Below, one piece after another: positions 11,710-22,259 of a DNA stretch of 64,000 bases. The stretch comes from Paracoccaceae bacterium (GTDB lineage: Bacteria > Pseudomonadota > Alphaproteobacteria > Rhodobacterales > Rhodobacteraceae). Position numbers and translations under genes: made by a program. Under the pieces are notes generated by a model. It searched no databases, was not told the origin of the DNA, and worked only from the letters and a program-made list of their open reading frames with translations. How positions within the stretch are numbered: the first letter of the stretch is position 1; each line of letters opens with the position of its first letter. The stretch lies in assembly GCA_007116575.1 (NCBI GenBank), contig SKIF01000039.1:1-64000 (forward strand). The letters run 5' to 3'.

Positions 11710-13274
11710 TCAGCGCCTTCGCGCATTTGCTGGAGCGGCTGGCTTTTTCCCCGCAGCGCAATGCCAAGCGCGCGCATCTGGCGGGCTATTTCCGCGCCCG
11801 CCCTGACCCCGAGCGCGGGCTGGCGCTGGCCGCGCTGACCGGGGATCTGGATTTGCGCGCGGTTACGGCCTCGCTGTTGAAGGGGCTGGTGGCCGAACGC
11901 GTGGATGCGGAGTTGTTCGCGCTCAGTTACGACTTTGTCGGTGATCTGGCCGAAACCATCGCACTGATCTGGCCGGGGGAGGGCACAGCGCGGGAGGTAG
12001 CGCTGGCCGATCTCGTCGCCGAGTTGCAGGAGACGCGCAAGGCCGATCTGCCCGCGCGCATCGCCGCGCGGCTGGACCAGATGGACCCGTCCGAACGCTA
12101 TGCCTATCTCAAACTCGCCACCGGGGGGCTGCGTGTGGGAGTCTCGGCCCGGCTGGCGCGGCAGGCCGTGGCGGATCTCAGTGGGCTGGATCTGGCCGAG
12201 ATCGAGGAAATCTGGCACGGCCTGTCCCCGCCCTATAGCGAATTGTTCGCCTGGGCCGAAGGCGGCGCTAAGCCGGTCTCGGCGGCCCGCGCGCCTTTTC
12301 GCCCGGTCATGCTCGCGACGCTGATGGACCGCGAGGGGCTGCGCGCGCTCGCGCCGGGGGAGTTTCTCGCGGAATGGAAATGGGACGGCATCCGCGTGCA
12401 GGCCGTGGCCGAGAGTGGCACGTGCAGGCTATATTCGCGCACGGGCGATGACATCTCGGCAGCTTTCCCCGATGTCATCGCCGCGATGGAGTTCGAAGGC
12501 GCCGTGGATGGTGAATTGCTGGTCCGACGCGGGGCCGAGGTCGCGCCTTTCAACGATTTGCAGACGCGGTTGGGGCGCAAGGCGGTCAGCCGCAAGTTGC
12601 TGGACAGCCACCCGGCGGCGCTGCGGCTCTATGATGTGCTGATCTGGAACGGGAAGGATCAACGCGCGCGCCCACTTGCAGAGCGCCGCGCCGTGCTGGA
12701 GCGGTTTGTGGAACTGCTGGACCCGAACCGCGTGGATATCTCGCCACTCTTGCCCTTCGAGGATTGGGACGCATTGGCCGCGCTGCGCGCTGACCCGCCC
12801 GAGGCCGTGATCGAAGGGGTGATGATCAAGCACCGCGCCAGCCCCTATCTGGGTGGGCGGATCAAGGGGCACTGGTTCAAGTGGAAACGCGATCCGATGC
12901 TGGTCGATGCGGTGCTGCTCTATGCGCAGCGCGGGCATGGCAAGCGGTCGGGCTATTACTCGGATTTCACCTTCGGGATGTGGGACGGCGATCAGCTTGT
13001 GCCTGTGGGCAAGGCCTATTTCGGCTTTACCGATGCCGAGTTGCGTGATCTCGACCGCTTCGTGCGCAACAACACGGTCGAGCGTTTCGGCCCGGTTCGT
13101 GCGGTCGCGCCGACCCGCGTGGTGGAAGTGGCGTTCGAGGGGCTGAACCGCTCGACGCGGCATAAATCCGGCGTCGCGATGCGCTTTCCGCGCATCTCGC
13201 GGCTGCGCGATGACAAGCCCGCTGCCGAGGCGGACCATCTGAGCGCGCTGCTGGCGCTGCTGCCCGACGGGTGA
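11706..13274 (+). CDS. ATP-dependent DNA ligase
   Basis: Ligase motif I FLAEWKWDGIRVQ; DGELLV; EGVMIKHRASPYLGGRIKGHWFKWKRDP. Confidence 0.93.
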   Translation: MISAFAHLLERLAFSPQRNAKRAHLAGYFRARPDPERGLALAALTGDLDLRAVTASLLKGLVAERVDAELFALSYDFVGDLAETIALIWPGEGTAREVALADLVAELQETRKADLPARIAARLDQMDPSERYAYLKLATGGLRVGVSARLARQAVADLSGLDLAEIEEIWHGLSPPYSELFAWAEGGAKPVSAARAPFRPVMLATLMDREGLRALAPGEFLAEWKWDGIRVQAVAESGTCRLYSRTGDDISAAFPDVIAAMEFEGAVDGELLVRRGAEVAPFNDLQTRLGRKAVSRKLLDSHPAALRLYDVLIWNGKDQRARPLAERRAVLERFVELLDPNRVDISPLLPFEDWDALAALRADPPEAVIEGVMIKHRASPYLGGRIKGHWFKWKRDPMLVDAVLLYAQRGHGKRSGYYSDFTFGMWDGDQLVPVGKAYFGFTDAELRDLDRFVRNNTVERFGPVRAVAPTRVVEVAFEGLNRSTRHKSGVAMRFPRISRLRDDKPAAEADHLSALLALLPDG

Positions 13275-13313
13275 GCGCGCGCATCCGTGCTGCGATGCGC
13301 GCAGCCGTTGAAA

Positions 13314-13390
13314 AGCGCCCGCTCAGGGCGCCCGCCACCCGCCCATGGCCCTTCGCGGGCACTGCCCGGCTGTGCCGGGCGGGTGCTGTA
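13314..13390. repeat. Dispersed intergenic repeat copy 1 (homologous to 28469-28546)
   Basis: agcgcccgctcagggcgcccgccacccgcccatggcccttcgcgggcactgcc + hairpin GCCCGGC-tgt-GCCGGGC. Confidence 0.65.
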
Positions 13391-13645
13391 GCGGTGCTCC
13401 CGCGCCGCTCTGATGGCTTGTCAGGGCAGAAAACGGGGCGATCCGGCCTGATCAGGCGGAAAAAATGCGCAGGGTTTGTTTCCCTTCGCGTGAGGCGATG
13501 ATAGACGAAAGCCGAATGAGTCGTGTGAGCGCTATCAGGTTCCCGTCCCACGCCGGGAACCGCCCGCGCTCTTCCGGGCCGCGTGTCAGATACGGGGTGC
13601 GGTTGATCACGACCTGCAAGCTGCGCTGTGAGAGAGGTATCGCAG

Positions 13646-15616
13646 ATGAACGTCCAAAGCCCGACCAGTGATGAAACCCAGATGGCGAACGCGATCCGCG
13701 CGCTGGCGATGGATGCGGTGCAGGCCGCGAAATCGGGCCATCCGGGGATGCCGATGGGCATGGCAGATGTGGCGACGGTGCTGTTCAACCGTTTCATCAC
13801 GCTTGACCCGAGTGCGGACCGCTGGGCCAATCGCGACCGCTTCGTGCTTTCGGCGGGACATGGCTCGATGCTGCTTTATGCGATCAACCATCTGCTGGGC
13901 TATGACGACATGGATATGGACCAGTTGCGCAATTTCCGCCAGCTGGGCTATCGCACAGCCGGACACCCGGAATACGGTCATGCCAAGGGGATCGAGGTCA
14001 CGACCGGACCGCTGGGGCAGGGGCTGGCTGCGGCAGTCGGCATGGCTTTGTCAGAGCGACTGGGGCAGGCGCGCTTTCCCGACCTGATCGACCATTTCAC
14101 CTATGTCATTGCCGGGGATGGCTGCCTGATGGAGGGCGTGAGCCACGAGGCCATCGACATGGCAGGCCATCTGGGGCTGTCGCATCTGGTCGTGCTGTGG
14201 GATGACAACCGTATCACCATCGATGGTGACACGGATCTCGCCACCTCGACCGACCAGATGGCGCGGTTTGCCGCCGCGGGCTGGCATGTGCAGGCCTGCG
14301 ACGGACACAACCCCGAAGAGGTGGCCAAGGCCATCGCCCAGGCGCAGGCCGACCCGCGCCCTTCCATGATCGCCTGTCGTACCATCATCGGTTTTGGTGC
14401 GCCGAACAAACAGGGCGGGCATGATGTGCATGGCGCACCGCTTGGGCCCGAAGAAGTGGCTGCGGCGCGCGCGCATCTGGGCTGGGAGCACGCGCCTTTC
14501 GAGGTGCCAGAGGTTGTCTATGCCGCCTGGCGCAAGGTCGCCGCGCGCGGGGCCGAGGCGCGGGCGGAATGGGAGGCGCGGCTGGCGGCCTCGCCCGACC
14601 GCGCGGCGCTCGAGGCGCATCTGGCGCAGGACCTGGCCCCGCTGGCGCAGGCCATGGCCGATTACAAGGCGCAGCTTTTGGCCGACAAGCCGAAAGTGGC
14701 CACGCGCAAGGCGTCAGAGATGGCGCTGAATGTGGTCAATGCCGCGCTGCCCTTCACCATCGGCGGCTCGGCCGACCTGACCGGGTCGAATCTGACGCGC
14801 TCCAAGGGGCAGGCAGCGGTGACCTCGGCTGATTTCAGCGGTTCCTACATACATTACGGCGTGCGCGAATTCGGCATGGCGGCGGCAATGAACGGCATCG
14901 CGCTGTCGGGGCTGTTCCGGCCCTATGGCGGCACTTTCCTGGTCTTTGCCGATTATGCGCGCCCCGCGATCCGGCTGGCCGCACTCATGGGGCTGCCGGT
15001 GGTCTATGTGATGACGCATGACTCGATCGGGCTGGGCGAGGATGGCCCCACGCACCAGCCAGTCGAGACGCTGGCGAGCCTGCGCGCAATCCCGAACCTG
15101 ACCGTGCTGCGCCCCTGCGACGCGGTCGAGACCGCCGAAGCCTGGGAGATTGCCATGGCCGCCACAGATGGGCCGGTGCTGCTGGCTCTGTCGCGCCAGA
15201 ACCTGCCCACGCTACGTGGTGAGGCGCGCGAGAACCTTTGCGCAAAGGGGTGCTATACGCTGCGCGCCGCGCGTGACCGGCAGGTGACGCTGATCGCGAC
15301 GGGCTCAGAGGTCGAGATTGCCATGGCAGCGGCGGACAGGTTGGCGGATGAGGGCATCAATGCCTCGGTCGTCTCGGCGCCGAGTTTCGAGCTGTTTGCG
15401 GCGCAACCGGCTGAATATCGCGACGCGGTACTGGGAAAGGCGCCCCGTATCGGGCTGGAAGCGGCAATCCGTCAGGGCTGGGACACGGTGCTGCGCCCCG
15501 AGGACGGGTTTGTCGGCATGACGGGTTTCGGCGGCTCGGCCCCGGCCCCGGCACTCTATCAGCATTTCGGGATCACGGCAAAGGCTGTGGTCGCACAGGC
15601 CAAGGCATTGATCTGA
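13646..15616 (+). CDS. tkt: Transketolase
   Basis: [34 protein letters not shown]; full length. Confidence 0.97.
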   Translation: MNVQSPTSDETQMANAIRALAMDAVQAAKSGHPGMPMGMADVATVLFNRFITLDPSADRWANRDRFVLSAGHGSMLLYAINHLLGYDDMDMDQLRNFRQLGYRTAGHPEYGHAKGIEVTTGPLGQGLAAAVGMALSERLGQARFPDLIDHFTYVIAGDGCLMEGVSHEAIDMAGHLGLSHLVVLWDDNRITIDGDTDLATSTDQMARFAAAGWHVQACDGHNPEEVAKAIAQAQADPRPSMIACRTIIGFGAPNKQGGHDVHGAPLGPEEVAAARAHLGWEHAPFEVPEVVYAAWRKVAARGAEARAEWEARLAASPDRAALEAHLAQDLAPLAQAMADYKAQLLADKPKVATRKASEMALNVVNAALPFTIGGSADLTGSNLTRSKGQAAVTSADFSGSYIHYGVREFGMAAAMNGIALSGLFRPYGGTFLVFADYARPAIRLAALMGLPVVYVMTHDSIGLGEDGPTHQPVETLASLRAIPNLTVLRPCDAVETAEAWEIAMAATDGPVLLALSRQNLPTLRGEARENLCAKGCYTLRAARDRQVTLIATGSEVEIAMAAADRLADEGINASVVSAPSFELFAAQPAEYRDAVLGKAPRIGLEAAIRQGWDTVLRPEDGFVGMTGFGGSAPAPALYQHFGITAKAVVAQAKALI

Positions 15617-15628
15617 GGAGGGTTTGAA

Positions 15629-16630
15629 ATGACCGTGAAGGTAGCGATCAACGGGTTTGGGCGGATCGGGCGATTGGTGCTGCGCGCGCTGATTGAGGAA
15701 GCGCGTGAGGATGTCGAAATCGTGGCGATCAACGATCTTGGCTCGGTCGAGTTCAACGCCCATCTGCTGGAATTCGACTCGGTGCATGGGCGGTTTCCCG
15801 GCACGGTGACGACCGGCGAGGACTGGATCGACGCCGGACGCGGGCCGATCAAGGTGACAGCCATCCGCGACCCCAAGGACCTGCCCTGGGGCGATGTCGA
15901 TATCGCGCTGGACTGCACCGGCATCTTTACTGCGCGCGACAAGGCGGCGTTGCACTTGAAGAACGGGTCGAAACGGGTTCTGGTTTCGGCCCCTTCGGCA
16001 GGGGCTGACAACACGGTGGTCTATGGCGTGAACCATGACACGCTTTCGGCCGAACAGCTTGTCGTCTCGAACGCGTCCTGCACGACGAATTGTCTTGCGC
16101 CTGTGGCCAAGGTGCTGAGTGATGCAGTGGGTATCTCACGCGGCTTCATGACCACGATCCACAGCTACACCGGCGACCAACCGACGCTGGACACAATGCA
16201 CAAGGATCTCTACCGCGCCCGCGCCGCGGCGCTGAGCATGATCCCGACCTCGACCGGGGCGGCCAAGGCAGTGGGGCTGGTGCTGCCCGAGCTTGCGGGC
16301 AAGCTCGACGGGGTGGCGATCCGTGTTCCGACGCCCAATGTCTCGGTCGTGGACCTGACCTTCGAGGCCGCGCGCGACACTTCTGTCGAAGAGATCAACG
16401 CAGCCATCCGCGCGGCGGCGGACGGGCCGATGAAGGGCATTCTGGGCTACACTGACCGCAAGCTGGTCTCGTCGGACTTCAACCACGACCCGCATTCCTC
16501 GGTGTTCCATATGGATCAGACAAAGGTGCTCGAAGGTCGCATGGTGCGGGTCCTGTCATGGTATGACAATGAATGGGGGTTCTCGTGCCGGATGCTGGAT
16601 ACGGCTGCAGCGATGGGAAAGCTCGTCTGA
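15629..16630 (+). CDS. gap: Glyceraldehyde-3-phosphate dehydrogenase
   Basis: MTVKVAINGFGRIGRLVLRA; catalytic SNASCTTNCLAPVAKVL. Confidence 0.97.
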   Translation: MTVKVAINGFGRIGRLVLRALIEEAREDVEIVAINDLGSVEFNAHLLEFDSVHGRFPGTVTTGEDWIDAGRGPIKVTAIRDPKDLPWGDVDIALDCTGIFTARDKAALHLKNGSKRVLVSAPSAGADNTVVYGVNHDTLSAEQLVVSNASCTTNCLAPVAKVLSDAVGISRGFMTTIHSYTGDQPTLDTMHKDLYRARAAALSMIPTSTGAAKAVGLVLPELAGKLDGVAIRVPTPNVSVVDLTFEAARDTSVEEINAAIRAAADGPMKGILGYTDRKLVSSDFNHDPHSSVFHMDQTKVLEGRMVRVLSWYDNEWGFSCRMLDTAAAMGKLV

Positions 16631-16756
16631 TCGGGTGATGTTGGCGCAATCAGCGCCTTGCCTGTCTGGTGCAGGCCGTCAGTTTCTGGGATGTCTTGGG
16701 GGCGCACTCGGACGCCTGCAGCCGTGATCTGCGGGCAAGATGAAAGGGACTGACCC

Positions 16757-17806
16757 ATGGCACTGATCACACTTCGCCAACTGCTCGACCATGCTGCAGA
16801 ACATGACTATGGCGTGCCCGCCTTCAACATCAACAACATGGAGCAGGGTATCGCGATCATGGAGGCCGCGAAAGCGGTCGATGCGCCGGTGATCATTCAG
16901 GCGTCACGCGGCGCACGGGCCTACGCCAATGACATCATGCTGGCCAAGATGATCGAGGCGCTGGCGGTGATCTACCCCGAGATCCCGCTCTGCATGCATC
17001 AGGACCACGGCAATAACGAGGCCACCTGCCTGTCGGCCATCAGGCACGGCTTTACCAGTGTGATGATGGATGGCTCGCTGGAAGCCGATGGCAAGACCCC
17101 TGCCGATTACGATTACAATGTCGAAATCACTGCGCGGGTCTCGGAGATGGCGCATATGGTGGGCGCTTCGGTCGAGGGGGAGCTGGGCGTGCTTGGTTCG
17201 CTGGAAACCGGCGAGGGAGAGGCCGAGGACGGGCATGGCGCGACCGGCAAGCTCGATCACAGCCAGCTTCTGACAGACCCCGATCAGGCCGTTGATTTCG
17301 TCGCCCGCACGAAGGTCGATGCGCTTGCGATTGCCTGCGGTACCAGTCACGGGGCGTACAAGTTCTCGCGCCAGCCCGACGGCGATATTCTGGCGATGGG
17401 TGTGATCGAAGAGATCCACAAGCGCCTGCCGAATACGCATCTGGTGATGCATGGCTCGTCTTCGGTGCCGCAGGATCTTCAGGATATCATCAACGAATTC
17501 GGCGGCGAAATGCCCCAGACCTTCGGGGTGCCGGTCGATGAGATCGTGCGCGGTATCAAGCATGGCGTGCGCAAGGTGAATATCGACACTGATTGCCGCA
17601 TGGCCATGACGGGCCAGATCCGGCGCGTATTGTCGGAAAACCGCGCCGAGTTCGACCCGCGTAAATACCTCAAGCCCGCGATGGAGGCGATGCGCGAGGT
17701 CTGCAAGGCGCGGCTGGAGGCCTTCGGCACGGCAGGCAATGCTGGCAAGATAAAGGTCATCCCCATGGGTGAGATGGCGAAACGCTACGCGAGTGGTGCG
17801 CTCTGA
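16757..17806 (+). CDS. fba: Fructose-bisphosphate aldolase, class II (Calvin-cycle subtype-like)
   Basis: [38 protein letters not shown]...MHQDHGNN. Confidence 0.95.
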   Translation: MALITLRQLLDHAAEHDYGVPAFNINNMEQGIAIMEAAKAVDAPVIIQASRGARAYANDIMLAKMIEALAVIYPEIPLCMHQDHGNNEATCLSAIRHGFTSVMMDGSLEADGKTPADYDYNVEITARVSEMAHMVGASVEGELGVLGSLETGEGEAEDGHGATGKLDHSQLLTDPDQAVDFVARTKVDALAIACGTSHGAYKFSRQPDGDILAMGVIEEIHKRLPNTHLVMHGSSSVPQDLQDIINEFGGEMPQTFGVPVDEIVRGIKHGVRKVNIDTDCRMAMTGQIRRVLSENRAEFDPRKYLKPAMEAMREVCKARLEAFGTAGNAGKIKVIPMGEMAKRYASGAL

Positions 17807-18495
17807 TGGAGATTGACCGGCGTATCAAGATCGCGCCTTCGATCCTCTCGGCTGATTTCGCCGATTTCGGACGCGAGATTCAGGCCATAGAGGCGCAGGG
17901 CGCGGACTGGGTGCATGTCGATGTGATGGACGGGCATTTCGTGCCCAACCTGACCTTTGGCCCGCCTGCGGTCGCGGCGTTCCGGCGGCATGTCAAGACG
18001 GTCATGGATGTGCATCTGATGATCGCGCCGGTGGACCCCTATATCGACGCCTATGCGCAGGCCGGAGCCGACATCCTGACCGCGCATGTCGAGGCTGGAC
18101 CGCATATCCACCGCACGCTGCAGGCCATTCGCGGGGCTGGTATGAAAGCGGGCGTGGCGCTGAACCCCGGCACCCCGGCTGAGGCGGTGGCGCATCTGCT
18201 GGATCTGGCGGATCTGGTTTGCGTGATGACCGTGAACCCCGGCTTCGGCGGGCAGAGCTTCATCGACATGACAGACAAGATCAGGGCGCTGCGCGCGATG
18301 ATAGGGGATCGGCCCATCCATATCGAGATCGACGGCGGCGTGACGCCGCAGACCGCGCCGCTGGTGGCACGTGCCGGGGCGGATGTGCTCGTGGCGGGCT
18401 CGGCTGTGTTCAAGGGTGGCTCGGTCGAAAACCCGGCTCCCTATGGTATGAATATCCACGCGATCCGGGTGGCGGCCGAGAGCATCGAGGTCTGA
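17806..18495 (+). CDS. rpe: Ribulose-phosphate 3-epimerase
   Basis: IKIAPSILSADFADFGREI; VDVMDGHFVPNLTFGP; overlaps fba stop (TGATG). Confidence 0.96.
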   Translation: MEIDRRIKIAPSILSADFADFGREIQAIEAQGADWVHVDVMDGHFVPNLTFGPPAVAAFRRHVKTVMDVHLMIAPVDPYIDAYAQAGADILTAHVEAGPHIHRTLQAIRGAGMKAGVALNPGTPAEAVAHLLDLADLVCVMTVNPGFGGQSFIDMTDKIRALRAMIGDRPIHIEIDGGVTPQTAPLVARAGADVLVAGSAVFKGGSVENPAPYGMNIHAIRVAAESIEV

Positions 18496-18669
18496 GATTC
18501 TGGTGTCATGCGGTCCGGGAGCATGACAGGCACGGCGGCGCCATCCTTTGGCCTTGGCAGGGTGCTCGCGCAACAGACAGTTGGCAGCATCAGCGGAGTC
18601 GCGCGTGGGTCATATTCTCGCCCGATTCATCCCCTATGAGTTTCTTGCGAACTCATTGTTGGAACACAC

Positions 18670-19014
18670 ATGCAATACCCGGACAACATCGCCAGACACC
18701 GTGCTGCAGTGACGACGGGGCGGCCATCACAATTGCTGCGCGGGCTCGCGCTCCTCTGTGCCGGAGTTTCGGTCATGCTTGTCCTTGGGGCGCAAGGCCA
18801 AGGCGCCGCGCGCATGAACGGCGCAGGTTCGCCGCTCTTGCTCGGTAGCGGGGAAGCGGGTGTTTGTGTGCCAAAGGCTGTGGCATTGGCGGAACGGCAG
18901 CAGCGTATGCGGCAATGGCAGCGTGCGCTGGTCGCGATGCAGCCGACCATCCTTCCGCTGGGAATGGTGCTGTCGGTCTCTGAACCCCTCGGCTCGGGCA
19001 AAGTGGTGCGATAA
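18670..19014 (+). CDS. Hypothetical protein with N-terminal signal-like segment
   Basis: ORF with hydrophobic segment LLRGLALLCAGVSVMLVLGAQG; coding status uncertain. Confidence 0.3.
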   Translation: MQYPDNIARHRAAVTTGRPSQLLRGLALLCAGVSVMLVLGAQGQGAARMNGAGSPLLLGSGEAGVCVPKAVALAERQQRMRQWQRALVAMQPTILPLGMVLSVSEPLGSGKVVR

Positions 19015-19543
19015 TGACGCGCCATGATGTTCCAAGCGCTTCTGGTCGTCCCTTTCCCGCCCTTGGATGCCGTTCACCCCTGGACGCTGCAGATGAAAAC
19101 GGGTCCGCTGCAATGACCGGTGCCGTGTTTGCCCTGCATGCAATTCGGCCATGTCTGGCGGCGCAGTGCGAGTCCGGTTCCAGTGGGGCCATCAGGCTTA
19201 GTCACGGCGGTAGGCATTCGGACACACCCAAGGGCCTCAAGCCGGTACATGTATAGCGCAGTCCGAGCGATGGCCGCGCCGAGGGTGCATAGCGCGGCAG
19301 TCAGGTCTGCTGCGGCCACGGGTGCTGATGCTCCGCCATATGCGGCGACTCGGTAGCTCAGAATGACGGAGAGCAGGCCGGGCACCAACAGGATGCCACC
19401 ACCTTGCACCAAGGCGCGGTGTGGGGCGCTGCCGGTGATCTGAGGCAGATCTGTCATCGTGATCAGCAAAGACCGAGTTTTGTTCAGTCAAACTCTCTTT
19501 GCATGACCAAGGCGCGACGCGCGGAATATTGGTTAGTGAATAC

Positions 19544-19946
19544 CTCGAATATCCCCAAGTGACGCGGTTGCTGCATTGGGTGGTGGGCCTCGTGGTTAAG
19601 GCGACGAGTCCCATCGGGTCATCATGCATTAACAGGGACGAGCGCGCCCGATGCAGGAACCTTTGTTCATCCTGCGCAAAAAGGTGGTGTGATCATCCTG
19701 CTTCTGGTCGTGCTGCGCATCTTGTGGCGGCTGGCAACCCGCACCCGTCTTGCCGCGATTCCGGCATGGCAGCAGCGGCTTGCGCGGTCCGTGCAGGCGG
19801 TACCTTATACGCCGCTGATCCTCGACGGGCGGGACTTCGGTTCCATGGACACGGATTCGCTGGCCCGCCTGCCGCGCTTGCCGGAAACAGCGGCCATCAT
19901 GCGCAATGCAGTGCACAGGGTCGTGGGCTGGACTGTCGCGAGGTAA
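19544..19946 (+). pseudogene. Cytochrome b561 relic (frameshifted, internally deleted)
   Basis: QVTRLLHWVVGLVV in one frame, then IILLLVVLRILWRLATRTRLAAIPAWQQRLARSVQAVPYTPLIL in another; together they match the cytochrome b561 N-terminal pattern. Confidence 0.6.
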
Positions 19947-19951
19947 CGCGG

Positions 19952-20701
19952 TCAGGCGAGCAGCATCGCCAGCGCGATCAGCCCCAGAATCTCGGCGCAG
20001 ACCTGCGCCGCCCCCAGCACATCGCCGCTCTGCCCGCCCAGTCTGCGCCGCGCGAGCGTGCCGATGGCCAGCGCCGCGAATGCACTGGCCAGCAACACGG
20101 CCAGCCCGGCCAGCCCCGCCCAGACCAGAAGTGCGAGCGCGCAGGCGAGCCCCGGTAGCAGGGCGCGGGTTGAGAGGCCCGCGCCCTGCTGGCCCAGACC
20201 ATCCGCGCGCGCCGGTGGCAGCGCCCAGAGCAGCGCCAGCATCCCCAGCCTGCTCGACACACCCAGCGCAAGTGCAACCGCAAGCGGCAGCGGGCCGCCC
20301 TGCTGCGCCAGTGCGCTGGCCCCGAGCGCGAGGGCCAGAACAATGGCCAGCACACCGAAACTGCCGATCCGGCTGTCGCGCATGATCTCGAGCGCGCGGG
20401 CGCGGTCATGGCCCCCGCCCAGGCCATCGGCCATGTCGGCCAGCCCGTCCCAATGCAGCGCCCCGGTCAGCCAGATCGTGGCGGCAAGCGCGATCAGTGC
20501 AGCGGGAAGCACACCCAGCCCCAGTGTCAGGGCCAGCCAATGCGCGGCCCAGAACGCCGCTCCGACAACCAGCCCCACCAGTGGAAAGGCCCAGGCTGCG
20601 CGTGCAATCTCAGGGGCCGGATCAGGTAGCCGCCCCGCAGGTAGCCGCGTGAGCAGGATCAGCGCCAGTTGCGCCTCGCGCAGACGCGCCGCCATTCTCA
20701 C
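19952..20701 (-). CDS. cobS: Adenosylcobinamide-GDP ribazoletransferase
   Basis: LLTRLPAGRLPDPAPEIARAAWAFPLVGLVVG; ALHWDGLADMADGLGGGHDRARALEIMRDSRIGSFGV. Confidence 0.95.
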   Translation of the reverse strand: MRMAARLREAQLALILLTRLPAGRLPDPAPEIARAAWAFPLVGLVVGAAFWAAHWLALTLGLGVLPAALIALAATIWLTGALHWDGLADMADGLGGGHDRARALEIMRDSRIGSFGVLAIVLALALGASALAQQGGPLPLAVALALGVSSRLGMLALLWALPPARADGLGQQGAGLSTRALLPGLACALALLVWAGLAGLAVLLASAFAALAIGTLARRRLGGQSGDVLGAAQVCAEILGLIALAMLLA

Positions 20702-21708
20702 GCCCCGGCGATCCCGGCCTCGGCAAAGGTGGCCATGTCATTATGACAGGCCAGCGCGCCGCGCAGCACCGACAGCGCCAGTGCCGCGCCGGTGCCTTCG
20801 CCCAATGCCATGCCCAGATCGAGCAGCGGTTTCTTGTCGAGCCTTGCGCAGAGCCGGGCATGGCCCGGTTCTGCGCTGCGATGGCCGATAAGGCAGTGAT
20901 CGAGCAGATTGGCGGAGGCGACATGCAGCGGCGTCACGGCGGCCGTGCAGATATAGCCATCCAGCAGAACCGGAATCCGCGCCATACGTGCGGCCAGCAC
21001 TGCCCCGCAGAGCGCGGCCTGTTCGCGCCCGCCGAGCGCTGCCAGCAACTGCAGCGGGCCTGCGCCCCGGTGCTGTGCGACGGCCTTTGCCACCACGGCG
21101 CGCTTGCGTGCGAGCCCGCCTTCGGTGCTGCCCGTGCCGGGGCCGACCCAGGCCTCGGGGGTGGAGCCGAATAGCCCATGCGCCAGCGCCGCCGAGACGG
21201 TGGAATTGCCGATCCCCATCTCGCCCAGGATGACGATATCCGCTGTGCTGTCCACCGCGGCCGCGCCGGTATTGAGCGCGGCAAGGCACTCGTCCTCGCT
21301 CATGGCGGGGCTTTCGGTGAAATCGGCGGTCGGGCGGTCAAGATCGAGTGGCACGACGCGCAATTCGGCCCCGGCCAGATTGCAGAGCTGGTTGATGGCC
21401 GCACCACCGCCCTCGAAATTGGCGACCATCAGAGCGGTCACTTCTTGCGGGAAGGGGTTGACGCCCTGGGCGCAGACCCCGTGATTGCCAGCAAAGACAA
21501 GCGCCTGCGCGCGGTTGATCCGGGGGCGGTCATTGCCCTGCCATCCGGCCATGAATGCCGCCAGATCTTCCAGCCGCCCAAGCGAGCCGGGTGGCTTGGT
21601 CAACTGTCCCTGCCGCGCCTGTGCTGCGGCAATCGCGTCCGGGTCCGGCGTGGGAAGGTCGAGGCGCAGGATTTCGTCAAGGGCGGAAAGGGGGAAAGGG
21701 TTGGTCAT
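20698..21708 (-). CDS. cobT: Nicotinate-nucleotide--dimethylbenzimidazole phosphoribosyltransferase
   Basis: LTKPPGSLGRLEDLAAFMAGWQGN; VFAGNHGVCAQGVNPFPQEVTALM; GEMGIGNSTVSAAL. Confidence 0.95.
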   Translation of the reverse strand: MTNPFPLSALDEILRLDLPTPDPDAIAAAQARQGQLTKPPGSLGRLEDLAAFMAGWQGNDRPRINRAQALVFAGNHGVCAQGVNPFPQEVTALMVANFEGGGAAINQLCNLAGAELRVVPLDLDRPTADFTESPAMSEDECLAALNTGAAAVDSTADIVILGEMGIGNSTVSAALAHGLFGSTPEAWVGPGTGSTEGGLARKRAVVAKAVAQHRGAGPLQLLAALGGREQAALCGAVLAARMARIPVLLDGYICTAAVTPLHVASANLLDHCLIGHRSAEPGHARLCARLDKKPLLDLGMALGEGTGAALALSVLRGALACHNDMATFAEAGIAGA

Positions 21709-22217
21709 TGTGGCTTGATCCTCAGTGGTTGGCCTGCAACGCAGAGCCAGACCTCGTTGCAGACCCCGGCGAGGGTCTGGTTGCTCCATCCTGCTGCGTC
21801 GCGAAACTCGCGCGCCAGCCGGTTTTCTGGCACGATGCCGCTGCCGACTTCATTGGTCACCATCACCACCGGGGCGGAAAGCTGCGGCACAAGCTCTGCC
21901 AACTCATGCAGCGCGGCCTCCCAATCCTGCCCCGAGAGCATCAGGTTCGACAGCCATAGCGTGATGCAGTCCACCAGCCGCGGCGGGCCAGTGTCGCTGT
22001 CGCGCAAGGCTTGCGCCAGCGCCAGCGGTGCATTGACCGTCTGCCACTCGGCCCCGCGCCGCGCCTGGTGACGCGCGATGCGGGTGGCCATCTCGTCGTC
22101 ATGCGCCTCGGCAGTGGCGATGTAGATCGCGGGTTGCCCGAGGCCCAGCGCGATGCGCTCGGCCAATGCGCTCTTGCCCGAACGCGCGCCCCCCGTGATC
22201 AGAATCGACTCTCGCAT
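21705..22217 (-). CDS. cobU: Adenosylcobinamide kinase / adenosylcobinamide-phosphate guanylyltransferase
   Basis: MRESILITGGARSGKSALAERIA; VTNEVGSGIVPENRLAREFRDAAG; start reassigned within ORF 21705-22697. Confidence 0.94.
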   Translation of the reverse strand: MRESILITGGARSGKSALAERIALGLGQPAIYIATAEAHDDEMATRIARHQARRGAEWQTVNAPLALAQALRDSDTGPPRLVDCITLWLSNLMLSGQDWEAALHELAELVPQLSAPVVMVTNEVGSGIVPENRLAREFRDAAGWSNQTLAGVCNEVWLCVAGQPLRIKPQ

Positions 22218-22259
22218 GAGAACGTGACAAAGCACATCGACCTGCCAAAGAAAAGCCAG

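Noticed and set aside
19074-19469. Minus-strand 131-aa ORF with hydrophobic segments
   Set aside because: No family recognised, lies in a decayed region with overlapping ORFs; not enough support to call it a gene.
22218-22259. Possible cobalamin riboswitch between divergent cob genes
   Set aside because: The spacer is only 42 bp, too short for a B12 riboswitch; none recognised elsewhere in 19.9-24.7 kb.
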